Shown in pieces: positions 1-10,242 of a stretch of DNA of 60,000 nucleotides. The stretch spans positions 6,543,997 through 6,603,996 of the forward strand of contig CM043964.1 of the NCBI GenBank assembly GCA_014529385.2, read 5' to 3'. A program made the translations under genes and the position numbers. Below the pieces are notes generated by a model. It worked only from the letters and a program-made list of their open reading frames with translations. It ran no database searches and was not told where the DNA came from. This DNA comes from Adiantum capillus-veneris (taxonomy: Eukaryota; Streptophyta; Polypodiopsida; Polypodiales; Pteridaceae). Each line of letters begins with the position of its first letter. The first letter of the stretch is position 1.

Positions 1-256
1 ACCTTTTGAGTGGAGGAGAGGAAAAGGGACACCCGACGGGGCAACAGTGAAGAAAAAGGAGGCAAGGTGGGGATGGGCTACCCCGCAGGCATGAGGTGGC
101 CTATTTTAGCTTTCTTATATATTTACATAATCATAATTTATTTTTTTTCTTACTTTTTCCCAATGCCTTTATCACTTCCTCCATAAGAGGGGGTTTTCAT
201 GGGGTGGGGACGAGAGAAGAGGGGTATGGGAGCTTGGCTTGTGAAAAGCCCCCATC
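1..256. other. Unassigned sequence at left edge
   Basis: No convincing gene. The LINE homology to the right stops abruptly at about 257, so this is either the end of another element running out of the window or the far side of a deletion. Open frames here are short and not supported. Confidence 0.5.
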
Positions 257-1182
257 ACCATTTCAATGTACATTGGTGCCCGTTTGAAATCCATACATAG
301 TGATAACTTCTCTTTCCTTTGGCTGAGATTATCATGCTTAGTTGCTTCTCCACATGAAAGGTCAATACATAAGGTGCGATGGTCGGATTCCGGGGTCCAT
401 TGACCAAACATAAAACTCTTTATGCGATACATGATGGCTTCAGAGAGTAGCATATAGTCAATCACACTATCCCCATTATGTCTCCTACATGTAAATCCAT
501 TGGTTCCACTCCAGAAAGATACACCATTGGCAATGAGCTTACACGTGCTATTACACATGTGTAAAAGTAACTTTCCATAGTGATCTGGCTCTTTCTCATC
601 CATTGAAGTACGATCATACAAGTGAACTTCCTCCAACTCCCTTGAAATGTATGGCATATCAAATTGTTGAGTATCATGTTGCAATGTTTTTGTGCGAGCA
701 TTCATATCCCCAAATACAATAACATCACCTTCACCTTTGAAATAAGCAATGTCCTCTTCCAAATCAAAAAATGGTTGATCTCTATCCATGCAAGCATAAA
801 AGGGAGAATCATGATGAGGAATGTAACAACCGGCTACAAAAATGGGTGCTCTTTTTGGTGTCATAATTTTCAGCCATACATAACGTTTGTACTTGTCATC
901 TTTCACAATTGATACAAAATCTTCCAATCCTTTCTTAACCATACATGCTAACCCTCCTTGTCCTCTTCGTTGCTTGAGATTCTTTGACCACATCAATGAA
1001 TGTACATTGTAATCCTCCAAGCCGTTAATCCTTTGTGTATCATGCTCCCAAGTTTCAAGAAGAAGTACAACATCGGCTTTGCTTGTTAGTTCATCAATGC
1101 CAACCCCCGCATTCCATGGGTATCCATTACAATTCCAAAAGCATATTTTCAATTGTAACTCGGTCTCATAGGTCACGTATCC
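257..1182 (-). pseudogene. LINE ORF2 endonuclease domain fragment, copy A
   Basis: Apurinic/apyrimidinic-type endonuclease (exonuclease-endonuclease-phosphatase fold) that would nick target DNA for target-primed reverse transcription. Visible motifs in order: CFWNCNG (Asn), LLLETW (Glu), GDMNART (Asp/Asn) and PESDHRTLCIDL (SDH), so the catalytic set looks complete. The frame opens immediately after the ORF1 TAG. There is no in-frame ATG until after the first two catalytic motifs; the open frame otherwise begins with a GTG at 1174-1176. The true LINE sequence stops at about 257, and the last ~28 codons of the open frame (to 172) are foreign. Confidence 0.82.
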
Positions 1183-2133
1183 CTATTTGCTTGAGAGACT
1201 TGGCTCCTCCTTGGGCACATTTTCTTCATGAGAGATCTCCTTGTTTTTATTATTCTTTTCCTCATATGCCTTGCGACGCATATTTTGTTGCTTAATAGTG
1301 CGATCTTCACATACAAAACATTTTGTATCCCTCAAATAGATCCAACTATTATCAAGGATAATCTTTCGCTTGGTCTCATCCGGCATGGTGCATACAATTG
1401 GCTGTTCTCCCGAGCCAGGAGCTCCTTGCTTCCCCACTCTATGTGCTCCATAGACCATAACTCCGGACATGCCAAAGTGGGTTTTGAAGAAATCTTCAAT
1501 AACAATGGCAAGAGAAGGAGGTGTCTCTAACTTATCTTCGGGAATTCCACGAATAACAATGTTCTTGGAACGTCGCTCCCGTTCCTTCAACTCCTCCACA
1601 TCCACATTCTCAACATTCTTTGTTTGAACCATAGCTTGCATGAGTGAGGAATTAGAAACCACATTGCTACCACATACATCAGCCCAAGACTTGTTTGTGC
1701 ATAAATTTTTCATGTTGCATACATCCTGGCTCATAGTGTCAAATTTCTCCTCTTTCAATATATGGTCATGCTCTACTTTGCTCATTCGCTCCTTCAAAGC
1801 ATTCAAGTCCACAAGAGAGCGTTTACATTCCTTGACTTCCTCTTCAAGTTGCATCAAACGTGTTGTTTGCATCTCAAGTGTCCTCTTGAGATTCTCATTC
1901 TCAACCACAAGTACCCTTAGTGTGCTATTCTCCATTGCAAGTGCTCGTAAGTCTTCGCCTTGTTTGTTTACGGTCTCTTGCAATGATACCAAGTACGCCA
2001 TGATCATGGTTTCCGATGTCGTTGGTTGGGTGGTTGTGTTACTATCTCCACACTTAGGAGATTTTGGATCATTTTCCACAATGGTTGTGGACTTTGTTGA
2101 AAAAGAAGAACCCTTGCGAGTGCCGGAAGACAT
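1183..2133 (-). CDS. LINE ORF1 nucleic-acid-binding protein, copy A
   Basis: Intact 316-residue ORF beginning with ATG. A Ser/Thr-rich N-terminus (1-45) precedes a heptad-like Leu/Glu/Lys region (about 47-140) that predicts a coiled coil. An RRM-like segment follows (about 190-272, starting at NIVIRGIP and including AHRVGK), then a basic C-terminal part (about 273-300, with EDRTIKQQNMRR). This order resembles L1 ORF1p, a trimeric RNA chaperone that packages LINE RNA. The ORF ends in TAG, and ORF2 follows in the same frame after GGA TAC. It is nearly identical to the copy at 34890-35840, so it is probably young. Confidence 0.85.
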   Translation of the reverse strand: MSSGTRKGSSFSTKSTTIVENDPKSPKCGDSNTTTQPTTSETMIMAYLVSLQETVNKQGEDLRALAMENSTLRVLVVENENLKRTLEMQTTRLMQLEEEVKECKRSLVDLNALKERMSKVEHDHILKEEKFDTMSQDVCNMKNLCTNKSWADVCGSNVVSNSSLMQAMVQTKNVENVDVEELKERERRSKNIVIRGIPEDKLETPPSLAIVIEDFFKTHFGMSGVMVYGAHRVGKQGAPGSGEQPIVCTMPDETKRKIILDNSWIYLRDTKCFVCEDRTIKQQNMRRKAYEEKNNKNKEISHEENVPKEEPSLSSK

Positions 2134-2352
2134 TGTATGTAAAATAGGAGATGAGAATCAATTTTGTTGAACCTGTTCACTTGGGAAATACTGCTACAGA
2201 AACGCCTTCCATAACTCTGAAAATTTCTCTCTTTACATCAATGCGTAGAGAAATTCGTGCTCTTCGATTGAGGCTATAGATCACCCAAATCGGAGTTTGA
2301 ATGAAGAAGTTATGATCAAAAGAGTGGACTGCTGTCTACTAGGTTAAAAAAC

Positions 2353-2354
<2 letters not shown>

Positions 2355-2421
<67 letters not shown>

Positions 2422-2467
2422 TAGAGAGAGAAGGAGATACAGAGAGAGAGTCAGAGAGAGAACGTAG

Positions 2468-2515
<48 letters not shown>

Positions 2516-2798
2516 GAGGGAGCGAAGAGAGATAGAGAGAGAGAGAGAGGGAGAGAAGAGAGACACAAAGAGAGAGAGAGGGAAGAGAGAAATTTAGAGA
2601 GAGACAGAGAGTTAGAGAGAGAAAAAAAGTAGAGACAGAGAGAGAACAGAACAAGAATGAGAGAGAGAGAGAGAGAGTTAGAGAAAAAGAGTAGAGAGAG
2701 TGAAAGATAGAAAGAGAAGATAGAGAAAGAAGGAGAAGGACAGAGAGTTAGAGGAGAAAGTAGAGAGAGAAAGAGGAAAGAAAATAGAGATAGATAGT
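2355..2798. repeat. GA-rich tract between LINE A and LINE B
   Basis: Pure (GA)n blocks mixed with degenerate GAGAGTTAGAGA/GAAAGTAGAGAG units. It abuts the 5' end of LINE A on the left and the 3' end of LINE B on the right, the latter through GATAGATAG. Ser/Leu-repeat open frames here are low-complexity artefacts. Confidence 0.95.
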
Positions 2799-4750
2799 TC
2801 TATTATCATCCTCGGAGGTCAAATATGACCTATGGGACCAAATGAAGATGTCACATGGTGTGAGTGGAGGTAATAAGTGACTCTCGATGCTCAAAAATGG
2901 CTGAAATGAGTGTCGCAATAGAGAGTCCACATCGTGGTTGGGAGAGGAAGGTATGTAGGGAGAGCTCATGACTGAATATATGGGGAAAAGAGGACCTAAT
3001 GTGGTCAAAAACTGAGCACTCAAGTATTGTGTGGTACTCACTTTCTCGCACTTGACGAGGGCATAAGGTGCAAAGTCGATGACACTCCTCGCCAGTGCCC
3101 CAACGTCCTGTCTCGCAGCATAGAGAATGGGAGCTAAGACGAATGGAGGCAATGGTGCGGATCGCACTCAACGGGATGGGCTCAAGGATGTAGGGATGGG
3201 TTAGGTTACCTCGTTCGGAGAAGAAGAGAGATTTGTAGTTTGGGGCAACGTGTGTGGTGTAATGGCTGAAGCGAGAACCTCCGGATTTCTCCCAAGCCGT
3301 GATACATTGGCATTGTAAGAAGGTGTCATTAACTTGGGAGTCGATCGACGCATCCTTGACCAAGTGACATGCATCCCATCTTCCAAACCATTTCTTGATG
3401 TCAAGCATCCACCCCGAACATAGTATTTTGCTCTTGCATGTTTTTTGCACCTTTTGACTTGCTTCATATGGGATTCTAGGAAGTCGATGCAAAGGGATGT
3501 GTTGTGTCTTACGCATGTACTCCACAACCCTTTGCATGCGCAAGACCTCAGTGGGAAGAGATCCGGACTCAAGAAGTAAGAGCATGTAGGGTGTTTGTAA
3601 CTTGACGTGGAGAAAGTTGGTGAGAAAACGCTTTTGGACATTCTCAAACTCTTTCCAAGTAGACTTCCCGATGCTTCCACCCCACACCTCCACTCCATAA
3701 AGAAGCACCGGTGTCACCAACGTGTCAAAAAGGTACTTTTTGAGGGCCCAACACTTGATCTCTCCAGCATTGCACATGTTCTCAAATGCATAATAAGCCC
3801 TCTTTCCGGCTTCCAAGCGACGCATTGCACAATCCTTTCATTTATGATTGGATGGAACCTCAAGGCCAAGGTACTGGAAGTGATCTACCACTTCAAGTTG
3901 CTCATTGTTGTATACAATGCATGAATTTTTGTCATTGAGGGTCTTTACAAGCATAACCTTGGTTTTGGATCTACTCACGATCAGCCCGCTATGTAGGCAA
4001 GAGCGTTCCAAGACACTCATAAGCTTTTGTGCATCTTCTAAGGTATGTGCCAAGAGCCCTACACCATCGGCATAAAGCAAAAGCATGATCACCGCATTTC
4101 CGATCTTAACCTCTTCTATGCCTTCTTGCTGCATAAAATCAAGAACCATGCATTCCAATTCATCAATGAGTAGCCCAAAGAGGGTTGGGGAAAGTGGGCA
4201 TCCTTGTTTGACACCAATGGTGCTTGCAAAAAATTCTGAATTGGACATATCACTTTTTGGTAGATGCGAAAAACTGCATGCATAAATTCTCTCGGCACTT
4301 GAAGGCTTTGTATACGTCTTGAAAAATTTCCTCGCGGTACCATGTCAAAAGCTTTCTTGAAATCCACAAAGCAACAATACAACTTTTTTCCTTTCAATCG
4401 AGACTCTTCCATAAGAACTCGAAGAGTGACAAGGTGATCAATAGTACTATGATGCTTTCGAAAACCTGCTTGGCCAAGCCGACGTTTGCTATTGTTTTCA
4501 GCCCATTGACTTATCTTCATATCCATGATACATCCAAATCACTTTGCCATCAAAGAACCAACCATTATAGTGCGATAGTTGTTCACATTGTTTACATCTC
4601 CTCCTTTGTGCAAAGGTTTGATCGAATTTGCACTCCAATCATGAGGCATGCCATATTGAAGTGCAAGGTTAAACATATCTCATATCCAATATCGTGTTTT
4701 CTTGCTTGTCCATTTAATCATTTCAGCCTTGACACCTTGAAGGTCACCTG
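2799..4750 (-). mobile_element. LINE copy B, 3' part (5'-truncated)
   Basis: The 3' end is at about 2799, next to a GATA/GA tract. The 5' truncation is at about 4750, where the sequence stops matching copy C (29816 on) and becomes GA repeat. It contains the RT and C-terminal region of ORF2. A short inverted repeat (AGGTCA-AATA-TGACCT, 2816-2831) lies just inside the 3' end. Confidence 0.88.
2851..4750 (-). pseudogene. LINE ORF2 RT and C-terminal domain, copy B
   Basis: Broken reverse transcriptase. Motifs visible across several frames: FVDFKKAFDMVPR (motif A), GVKQGCPLSPTLFGL (motif B), LLLYADGVGLLAH (motif C) and SRSKTKVMLV. The catalytic YADD is changed to YADG. Frameshifts lie near 3830 and 4250, the latter in a small deletion before motif B. 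The C-terminal part has a CTLC...H...C zinc-knuckle-like motif like zf-RVT regions of plant LINEs. It is non-functional. Confidence 0.85.
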
Positions 4751-5035
4751 CATAGAGAGGGAAGAAGAAGAGAGAGAGACAGGGAGGAAAGCGAGAGAGA
4801 AAAAGAGGAGAGAGAAGAAAAAAGAGAGATAGAGAGTTAAAGAGAAAATAAAGGGAGAAGGAGAGAGGAAGGAGGGAAGACAGAGAGATAGAGAGAGAAA
4901 AAGAGAAAATAGAGGGAGAAAGAGAGAGGAAGGAAGGAAGAGAGAGAGTTAGAGAGAGAAAGTAGAGAAAATAGAGAGGAAAGAAGAAGATAGAGAGACA
5001 GGGAGGAAAGTGAGAGAGCGAAAGAGGAGAGAGAG
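4751..5035. repeat. GA-rich tract, left of LTR element 1
   Basis: Degenerate GA repeat that flanks the truncated 5' side of LINE B. LTR element 1 starts at 5036. The tract resumes at 18051, so the element inserted inside one GA tract. Confidence 0.92.
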
Positions 5036-5196
5036 TGTTAACCCTCATGGCTCACGGACACCCCATCACCTATGACGGACGTGTATTATGTATTTGGTAG
5101 AGTCAGGTACCGGGATTGTCGAACCAATAGAAAAAGGGTAAGAGTGATCGCCGATGAGAGGCACACTCTAACTGGGACATTCAAGGGATTAGTTGG

Positions 5197-5489
5197 TGTT
5201 AACCCTCACGGCTCACGGACACCCATCACCTACGATGGACGCGTATTATGTATTTGGTAGAGTCAGGTACCGGGCTTGTCGGTCCAATAGGGAAAGGTAG
5301 AGTGATCGTCGATGAGAGGCGCACTTTAACTTGGACATTCAAGGGATTAGTTGGTTAAGCATGGGCGCCCAAGTGTGAATGGGGTGAGCTCCTATAAAAG
5401 CCAACTAAACCTAATTTTTACTCATTCTCTCATTTGTGCAATTGAAGAGTGCTCTTGCTCCATCTCCATCTTCTTCTTCTTCACCTCCT

Positions 5490-5520
<31 letters not shown>

Positions 5521-5770
5521 GAGAGTGTGTGTGCGATCGAGCATTACGAAGGCACGACGGCGGCGAAGCGGTTGAGCGCGGCACGACTGCAGCTTCTTCT
5601 TCATCGCGGCGAGGAATCCACCACGAAGGCGAGCGTAGAGCGGTGAGTGACACACCCTTTGTTTTCTTGAGCTTGCTAGTTTAGACTTGTTGTGTGCTTG
5701 GAGCCGTTTGTGGCTCGCACACGGTGTATTGGCAAGTCCCTTGCTTCGACAGTGCGGCAAGGAGTGCACA
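5197..5770 (+). mobile_element. Solo LTR of the same family inside the 5' LTR
   Basis: A 574-bp TG...CA LTR is flanked by a perfect 5-bp duplication GTTGG (5192-5196 and 5771-5775). Removing it and one GTTGG restores the uninterrupted LTR sequence seen at 17573-17590. It carries its own TATA-like box at 5393-5400. Confidence 0.9.
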
Positions 5771-5813
5771 GTTGGCTAAGTATGGGCGCCCAAGTGTGAA
5801 TGGGGTGAGCTCA

Positions 5814-5820
5814 TATAAAA
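5814..5820 (+). promoter_or_regulatory. LTR TATA box
   Basis: TATAAAA follows GGTGAGCTCA in the LTR. The same box occurs at 5393 and 17621 and in the element 2 LTRs. It is the likely core promoter for the genomic RNA. Confidence 0.6.
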
Positions 5821-6207
5821 GAAAACTAAACCTAAAATTCACTCATTCTCTCATTTGTGCAATAGAAGAGTGCTCTTGCTCCATCTCCATCTCCATCTTC
5901 TTCTTCTTCACCTCCTTATGTGGGTGTGTATGTGAGAGAGAGAGAGAGAGAGGGAGAGTGTGTGTGAGATCGAGCATTACGAAGGCACGACGGCGGCGAA
6001 GTGATTAAGCGCGGCACGACTGCAGCTTCCTCTTCATCGAGGCGAGGAATCCACCACGAAGGCGAGCGTAGAGCGGTGAGTGACACACCCTTTGCTCTCT
6101 TGAGCTTGCTAGTTTAGGCTTGTTGTGTGCTTGGAGCCATTTGTGGCTCGCACACGGTGTATTGGCAAGTCCCTTGCTTTGACAGTGCGGCAAGGAGCAC
6201 ACATCTT

Positions 6208-6225
6208 TGGCGCCGCTGCCGGGGA
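6208..6225 (+). other. Primer-binding site, tRNA-Asp type
   Basis: TGGCGCCGCTGCCGGGGA begins four bases after the LTR. It is complementary to the 3' end expected for plant tRNA-Asp with about one mismatch, the primer commonly used by Athila/Tat elements. Confidence 0.82.
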
Positions 6226-7113
6226 AATGCCCTACAGTAAGCTCGGTTAAGCACTTTACGCTTTCTTGTGATGCAATTTCAATTGAAGGATTTGTAAAGG
6301 AGGAAGGTGTGGTTGTGTGGAGAAGATTTTTGTTACACTGTACTGTCTTTTTTGTTTTCTGTAAAGAAGGAGTTACAATTTTTTTGCAATGTACTGTTAG
6401 AATTAAGGTATTAGCTTTGGAATGTTAGTTCTGTAAGGTTCAATGTTAGTTCTGTAAGGTTAGTTTTGTAGATATGTTAGCTACTGTAGTACTGTGTAAA
6501 CAATGTTAGAGTGTGTGTGGCAGTATCTCTATTAGCTGTAAGTAGATAAGTTAGGTGTAGGTTAAGTGTGTGTGCGCGCGTGCGCTGCGCGGCCGCGGCG
6601 ACTTAAAAAAAGAAAACCGAAAATATTTAAGCGTGAGTGACTGGGGGGCTACACTTAAATTTTGATCGGGATCATTTCCCCAAGCCTAAGCCCAAGCCTC
6701 AGTCCTCAGTCTTATGATATATACTAGACTCACTCTTATATATATACCCTACCCCCGCAAGAGGGAATGAGTGCATATGGGGCAAGTCCTCCACTCTCCT
6801 CCCTTCTCTTCCCACTTGCACCCTTAGACTTTCTAATTTGGGCCTAGTTCTCTACTAGAAATTGACAGTTTTAGGGATTCCGAGGGCATAAAGTGACCAA
6901 ACGGAGGGCTATAAAGCACGGCACGTCCCTCTGACCGAGACGCTCGTTTTGAGCTATCATACGTTCTATTCTATAGCTGGGTCAGAAAAAAAGGACCAAA
7001 AAATCAAAAAATAAAAAAAAATTAAGAAAAGACTTGGGTTGCAAAACACCCAAAAATACTAGGTGAGTAGCCTTCACGGGCACTCACTGACACTTCTAGG
7101 GGATCCAAGTCAT
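6226..7113 (+). other. Untranslated leader of element 1
   Basis: No supported gene. It contains GTTAGTTCTGTAAGGTT short repeats (about 6425-6470), a GT/GC run (about 6560-6595) and an AT-rich TATA-like stretch (about 6735-6750) that is conserved in element 2. A splice-donor-like AG/GTGAGT lies at 7061-7068, before the gag ATG. Confidence 0.6.
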
Positions 7114-10100
7114 ATGAACCTACGCTCTGGACGAGTGTTAGAGCACGACCATATTGGTAGTGCCTCCATTTACTCGGGCACCCATTATTCCTCCACCCTA
7201 GGTTCTGGACCTTCGGCCGGGACTCAAGGTAGCGCAACCCAAGATCCTCATATGGCGTCTAGTGATTCTTCCTCTGACTACGAAGTCATGGAGGGGTATC
7301 CTACACCAAACCCTGATAGTTCAAGTCAAGACATGCATGCCATGGGCCCACGGCCCGGGTCCAACGTGTTTAGCCGCTTAAAAGAGACCCTTAGTAGAGC
7401 TACTCGCTCCGAACATGCGGTTAATGAAATAAATGAAGGGAGTGGGGAGGTAAATTCGTCATTCATGCCTAAAATAGACCCTATGCTTCTTGAGAGTGTG
7501 CATGTGAATGTTCCATCCACTGCACCTCCTGATCTTTTAGGACTATCTCCCTCTGAGGTTTTACTACCCGATGGTAGGAGTCTTGCCGAAGTACAAGAGA
7601 TCGAACTCTATATGCAAGCAACAAGGGAGAGGGAAATTGAGAACCTACGAAGGCTAGAACAAAGTCGAGCCCTGAAAGCAAAGGCTCCTATGACAACAAT
7701 CATGCCAGCCGAGCAACCGAGTGCTCCCAAGGTAGCAGTCACGGAGGGGCAAGCGATGGGGAGCAATAATGCTTCCACTTCGAGGGAAACCTCCAGCACG
7801 CCAGGCCTAGATGAGATATTCCTAAACGAAAATTGGGAGTATGACCTACAAGCAGAAGCTTTAACTGATCGGTACACAGGACACACCTATCATGTGGGTT
7901 GGTTAGATGTTCTACAATCCACATCGGGTGCTACTAGCATAGATGAGAAACAACAGAAAGTCTGTGATGTCCTCCATAGGATTGTCGAGTTAGAAAGACA
8001 GAACACAGGGATCAACATGCCTTCAACAGGCCTAATGAGATTCTTGGATATGGGAAAGGCCAACCAACCAACCCTATCACAAATGGAGACTCCCTCAGTG
8101 AGCCCCATTGATCCTCCATATGTTGTTTCGCCAGGAGCCTCAGTACAATCTGAGCCCACAAGTGGCAGCTTTACCTTCCCAGATCTAGCTCATCTTTCTC
8201 TTGATGACACTACGGCTACCATGCATATCCCAGTGGTGAGCATGACAAGAAGTACACCATGGAGTTCATTTGTTAACACTGCGCCGATGCCTAGTAGCAC
8301 AGTGCCCCCAACTATACCTACATGTATGTATCAATCGTGTGCACTTGTCGTACCTCAGCCTCATGTAGCTCCTACACCTCCGATTATTCCAAGAGCTTAC
8401 AATCCACAATGGCATTATCCAAGCTCTTATAAAAGTGGATCCATGCCATTTAATAATAACATGCCATATCAGGCACCCCCTATGCCTAGGGCCATGCCTG
8501 TAAACTTTGGACCACCGTCTGGTACACAACCATACGAAATATGGGACCCAAGAGCCGCACGTATGCCAAGGCCAAGGCCAACTCCCATCTCACATGTGGT
8601 TCTAGGAGCACATACACCCATTATACCTGCTCAAATAGGAGATTTGGCAGCATTTGCTCAAACTATCGGTCGCTCTATTGCGGAAAACATGCGTAGTGCA
8701 CCTGATAGAGAGCCTAGGAGCAAGGCAGTTCAAGTAGCTAAGCTCACACAGATATTCAGTGGAGACGGAGATGCTAGAAAGAATATGGAAGTCTTTGAAC
8801 ATGTGTGCGATTCCTTGGAAGAGCACAATGAGCTACATAAGTGTAAGGCTTTGAGTTTGACCCTAAGCGGAAAGGCTGGAGATTGGTATAGAACCTTAAG
8901 AGTAGAAGACAAAACGATCTACTCTACTCTTAGGAGACTGTTCTTAAAAGAATACATACGAGAGGGAGTACTTTGGGGTGTAGCCTCTCAGCTCCAGAAA
9001 GCCCAACGAGAAGAAGGTGAATCCGTGAGAGACTTCATTAGTCGCCTAAAGAATTTGAATTCTCGATGCAATCCAAACGAGCGATTCAACAACAACCAGT
9101 TGCTCGATAGATTCATTAGGGGACTACGACATGAAAGTATTTATAATGGCCTAGTCATTAGAGGTATCACTACTTGGGAAGCAATCACCATGAATGCAAT
9201 CCAATTGGAGGATAATTTAATGATTGCAGGAGAAAGAGTGTCTGCCGAGCCGAAGTCTAGTAGCTCGCAAGCGTCAGGGCATGAGCCAATGAAGATAAAG
9301 CCAATCGTGAAAGAGCAAACGATATCTGAGATGACTTTGGCAGATCTCACCAAGGCCATCCAAGAAAGCCTTAGGGGTAATCGTGCTCCACAAAACACTC
9401 ATATGTATCCAAGAAGGGAGCAACAATGGTGCTCAATCTGCTTGGACCCACATACTACGAGTGAATGCCCTGCGTGTGGTAGGTATGGCCATCAAGCGAA
9501 GGATTGCATAATGCTTAAATGCATCATGGAAAATAGACCGCCTATAGCTTGGGCAGACTCACCTCGAGTTCCTGCATTGATGCCTACCCCACCCATGGAG
9601 CAACAGTTTCCATTACAGCACATGGTCCCTAGAACCCAAAATGTGGTCCAAACCACACCGTTGCCACCTCCAGTGCTAGGAACGCAACCCCCTCATCCAA
9701 GAGTTACACCTATGAACCAAATAGGTTGCGAGTCATCTAGTACTTATGTAGATTGTGAAGAGGACATAGACTCTAGTATCACCTATGGAGTCGACATGCT
9801 TGAGGAGTGTCCCATGTACTATATGGAAGACCATTGGAGACAAATCAAACCGGTATATCAAGCTACTGCGCTAGCAACAAGAGGCCAAAACATTAATAGT
9901 TTTGCCCAGAGACCACCTCTTCAGTGCTACAAATGTGGTGGACCACATCGAGTAGCTGAGTGCCCCATTAGAATGCAAAAGAATGCCGTACTAATGCAAA
10001 CAAGTCAAGGGAGTGCATTGGCAATGCCAATACTCACTTGTAATCGTTGTGGCATAGATCATTTGATCGCACAGTGTCCTAACAATCCAAACGCACCGAA

Positions 10101-10242
10101 AATCACACCATTGAACATAATAGAGATTGTTGATGGGACACCACCCACTATAAACATAGCACCAGTGAATGCACTCACACGGTCGATGCTCCAAAAGAAA
10201 AATTACATCCTCAAAGAGACAGACGCTGCATCCATTGGCTGA
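7114..10242 (+). CDS. gag: gag polyprotein, element 1
   Basis: Nucleocapsid/capsid precursor. The start chosen is ATG 7114 (MNLRSGRVLEHDH), because the element 2 gag starts at the same residue; the open frame extends upstream only through a GTG at 7063. A long Pro/Ser/Thr-rich N-terminal half precedes a Retrotrans_gag-type domain around nt 8640-9240, with AGDWYRTLR and FLKEYIREGVLWG. Zinc knuckles follow: CSIC..H....C and CGRYGHQAKDC (nt 9430-9510), CYKCGGPHRVAEC (about 9930) and CNRCGIDHLIAQC (about 10040). It ends at TGA 10240-10242 where element 2 reads on, so this is a nonsense mutation or leaky stop inside gag-pol. Confidence 0.85.
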   Translation: MNLRSGRVLEHDHIGSASIYSGTHYSSTLGSGPSAGTQGSATQDPHMASSDSSSDYEVMEGYPTPNPDSSSQDMHAMGPRPGSNVFSRLKETLSRATRSEHAVNEINEGSGEVNSSFMPKIDPMLLESVHVNVPSTAPPDLLGLSPSEVLLPDGRSLAEVQEIELYMQATREREIENLRRLEQSRALKAKAPMTTIMPAEQPSAPKVAVTEGQAMGSNNASTSRETSSTPGLDEIFLNENWEYDLQAEALTDRYTGHTYHVGWLDVLQSTSGATSIDEKQQKVCDVLHRIVELERQNTGINMPSTGLMRFLDMGKANQPTLSQMETPSVSPIDPPYVVSPGASVQSEPTSGSFTFPDLAHLSLDDTTATMHIPVVSMTRSTPWSSFVNTAPMPSSTVPPTIPTCMYQSCALVVPQPHVAPTPPIIPRAYNPQWHYPSSYKSGSMPFNNNMPYQAPPMPRAMPVNFGPPSGTQPYEIWDPRAARMPRPRPTPISHVVLGAHTPIIPAQIGDLAAFAQTIGRSIAENMRSAPDREPRSKAVQVAKLTQIFSGDGDARKNMEVFEHVCDSLEEHNELHKCKALSLTLSGKAGDWYRTLRVEDKTIYSTLRRLFLKEYIREGVLWGVASQLQKAQREEGESVRDFISRLKNLNSRCNPNERFNNNQLLDRFIRGLRHESIYNGLVIRGITTWEAITMNAIQLEDNLMIAGERVSAEPKSSSSQASGHEPMKIKPIVKEQTISEMTLADLTKAIQESLRGNRAPQNTHMYPRREQQWCSICLDPHTTSECPACGRYGHQAKDCIMLKCIMENRPPIAWADSPRVPALMPTPPMEQQFPLQHMVPRTQNVVQTTPLPPPVLGTQPPHPRVTPMNQIGCESSSTYVDCEEDIDSSITYGVDMLEECPMYYMEDHWRQIKPVYQATALATRGQNINSFAQRPPLQCYKCGGPHRVAECPIRMQKNAVLMQTSQGSALAMPILTCNRCGIDHLIAQCPNNPNAPKITPLNIIEIVDGTPPTINIAPVNALTRSMLQKKNYILKETDAASIG

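Larger units (their letters stand above)
257..2354 (-). mobile_element. LINE copy A, 5' half only
   Basis: This copy holds the LINE 5' UTR (about 2134-2354), complete ORF1 and the endonuclease part of ORF2. It matches copy E (33980-36068) almost base for base until about 257, where homology ends in mid-ORF2. The 5' end abuts a GA tract at 2355, as copy E does at 36069. Loss of the 3' half is unusual, because LINE insertion normally loses 5' sequence, so a later deletion or insertion at 257 is likely. Confidence 0.88.
5036..6203 (+). repeat. 5' LTR of element 1, interrupted by a solo LTR
   Basis: The LTR parts are 5036-5196 and 5771-6203. Together, counting the GTTGG duplication once, they make about 590 bp, matching the 629-bp 3' LTR, which has an expanded GA run. 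It begins TGTTAACCC and ends GCACACA before the primer-binding site. It contains a GT/GA microsatellite and a CG-rich stretch near the 3' side. Confidence 0.88.

Noticed and set aside
1640-2170. 176-codon plus-strand frame opposite LINE ORF1
   Set aside because: Shadow of a conserved gene on the other strand; the identical shadow occurs opposite copy E.
2339-2654. Open frames coding Ser-Leu repeats on the minus strand
   Set aside because: Translation of (TC)n in the GA tract; no domain or start context. The same applies to similar frames at 36226-37743, 31142-31342 and 57602-59538.
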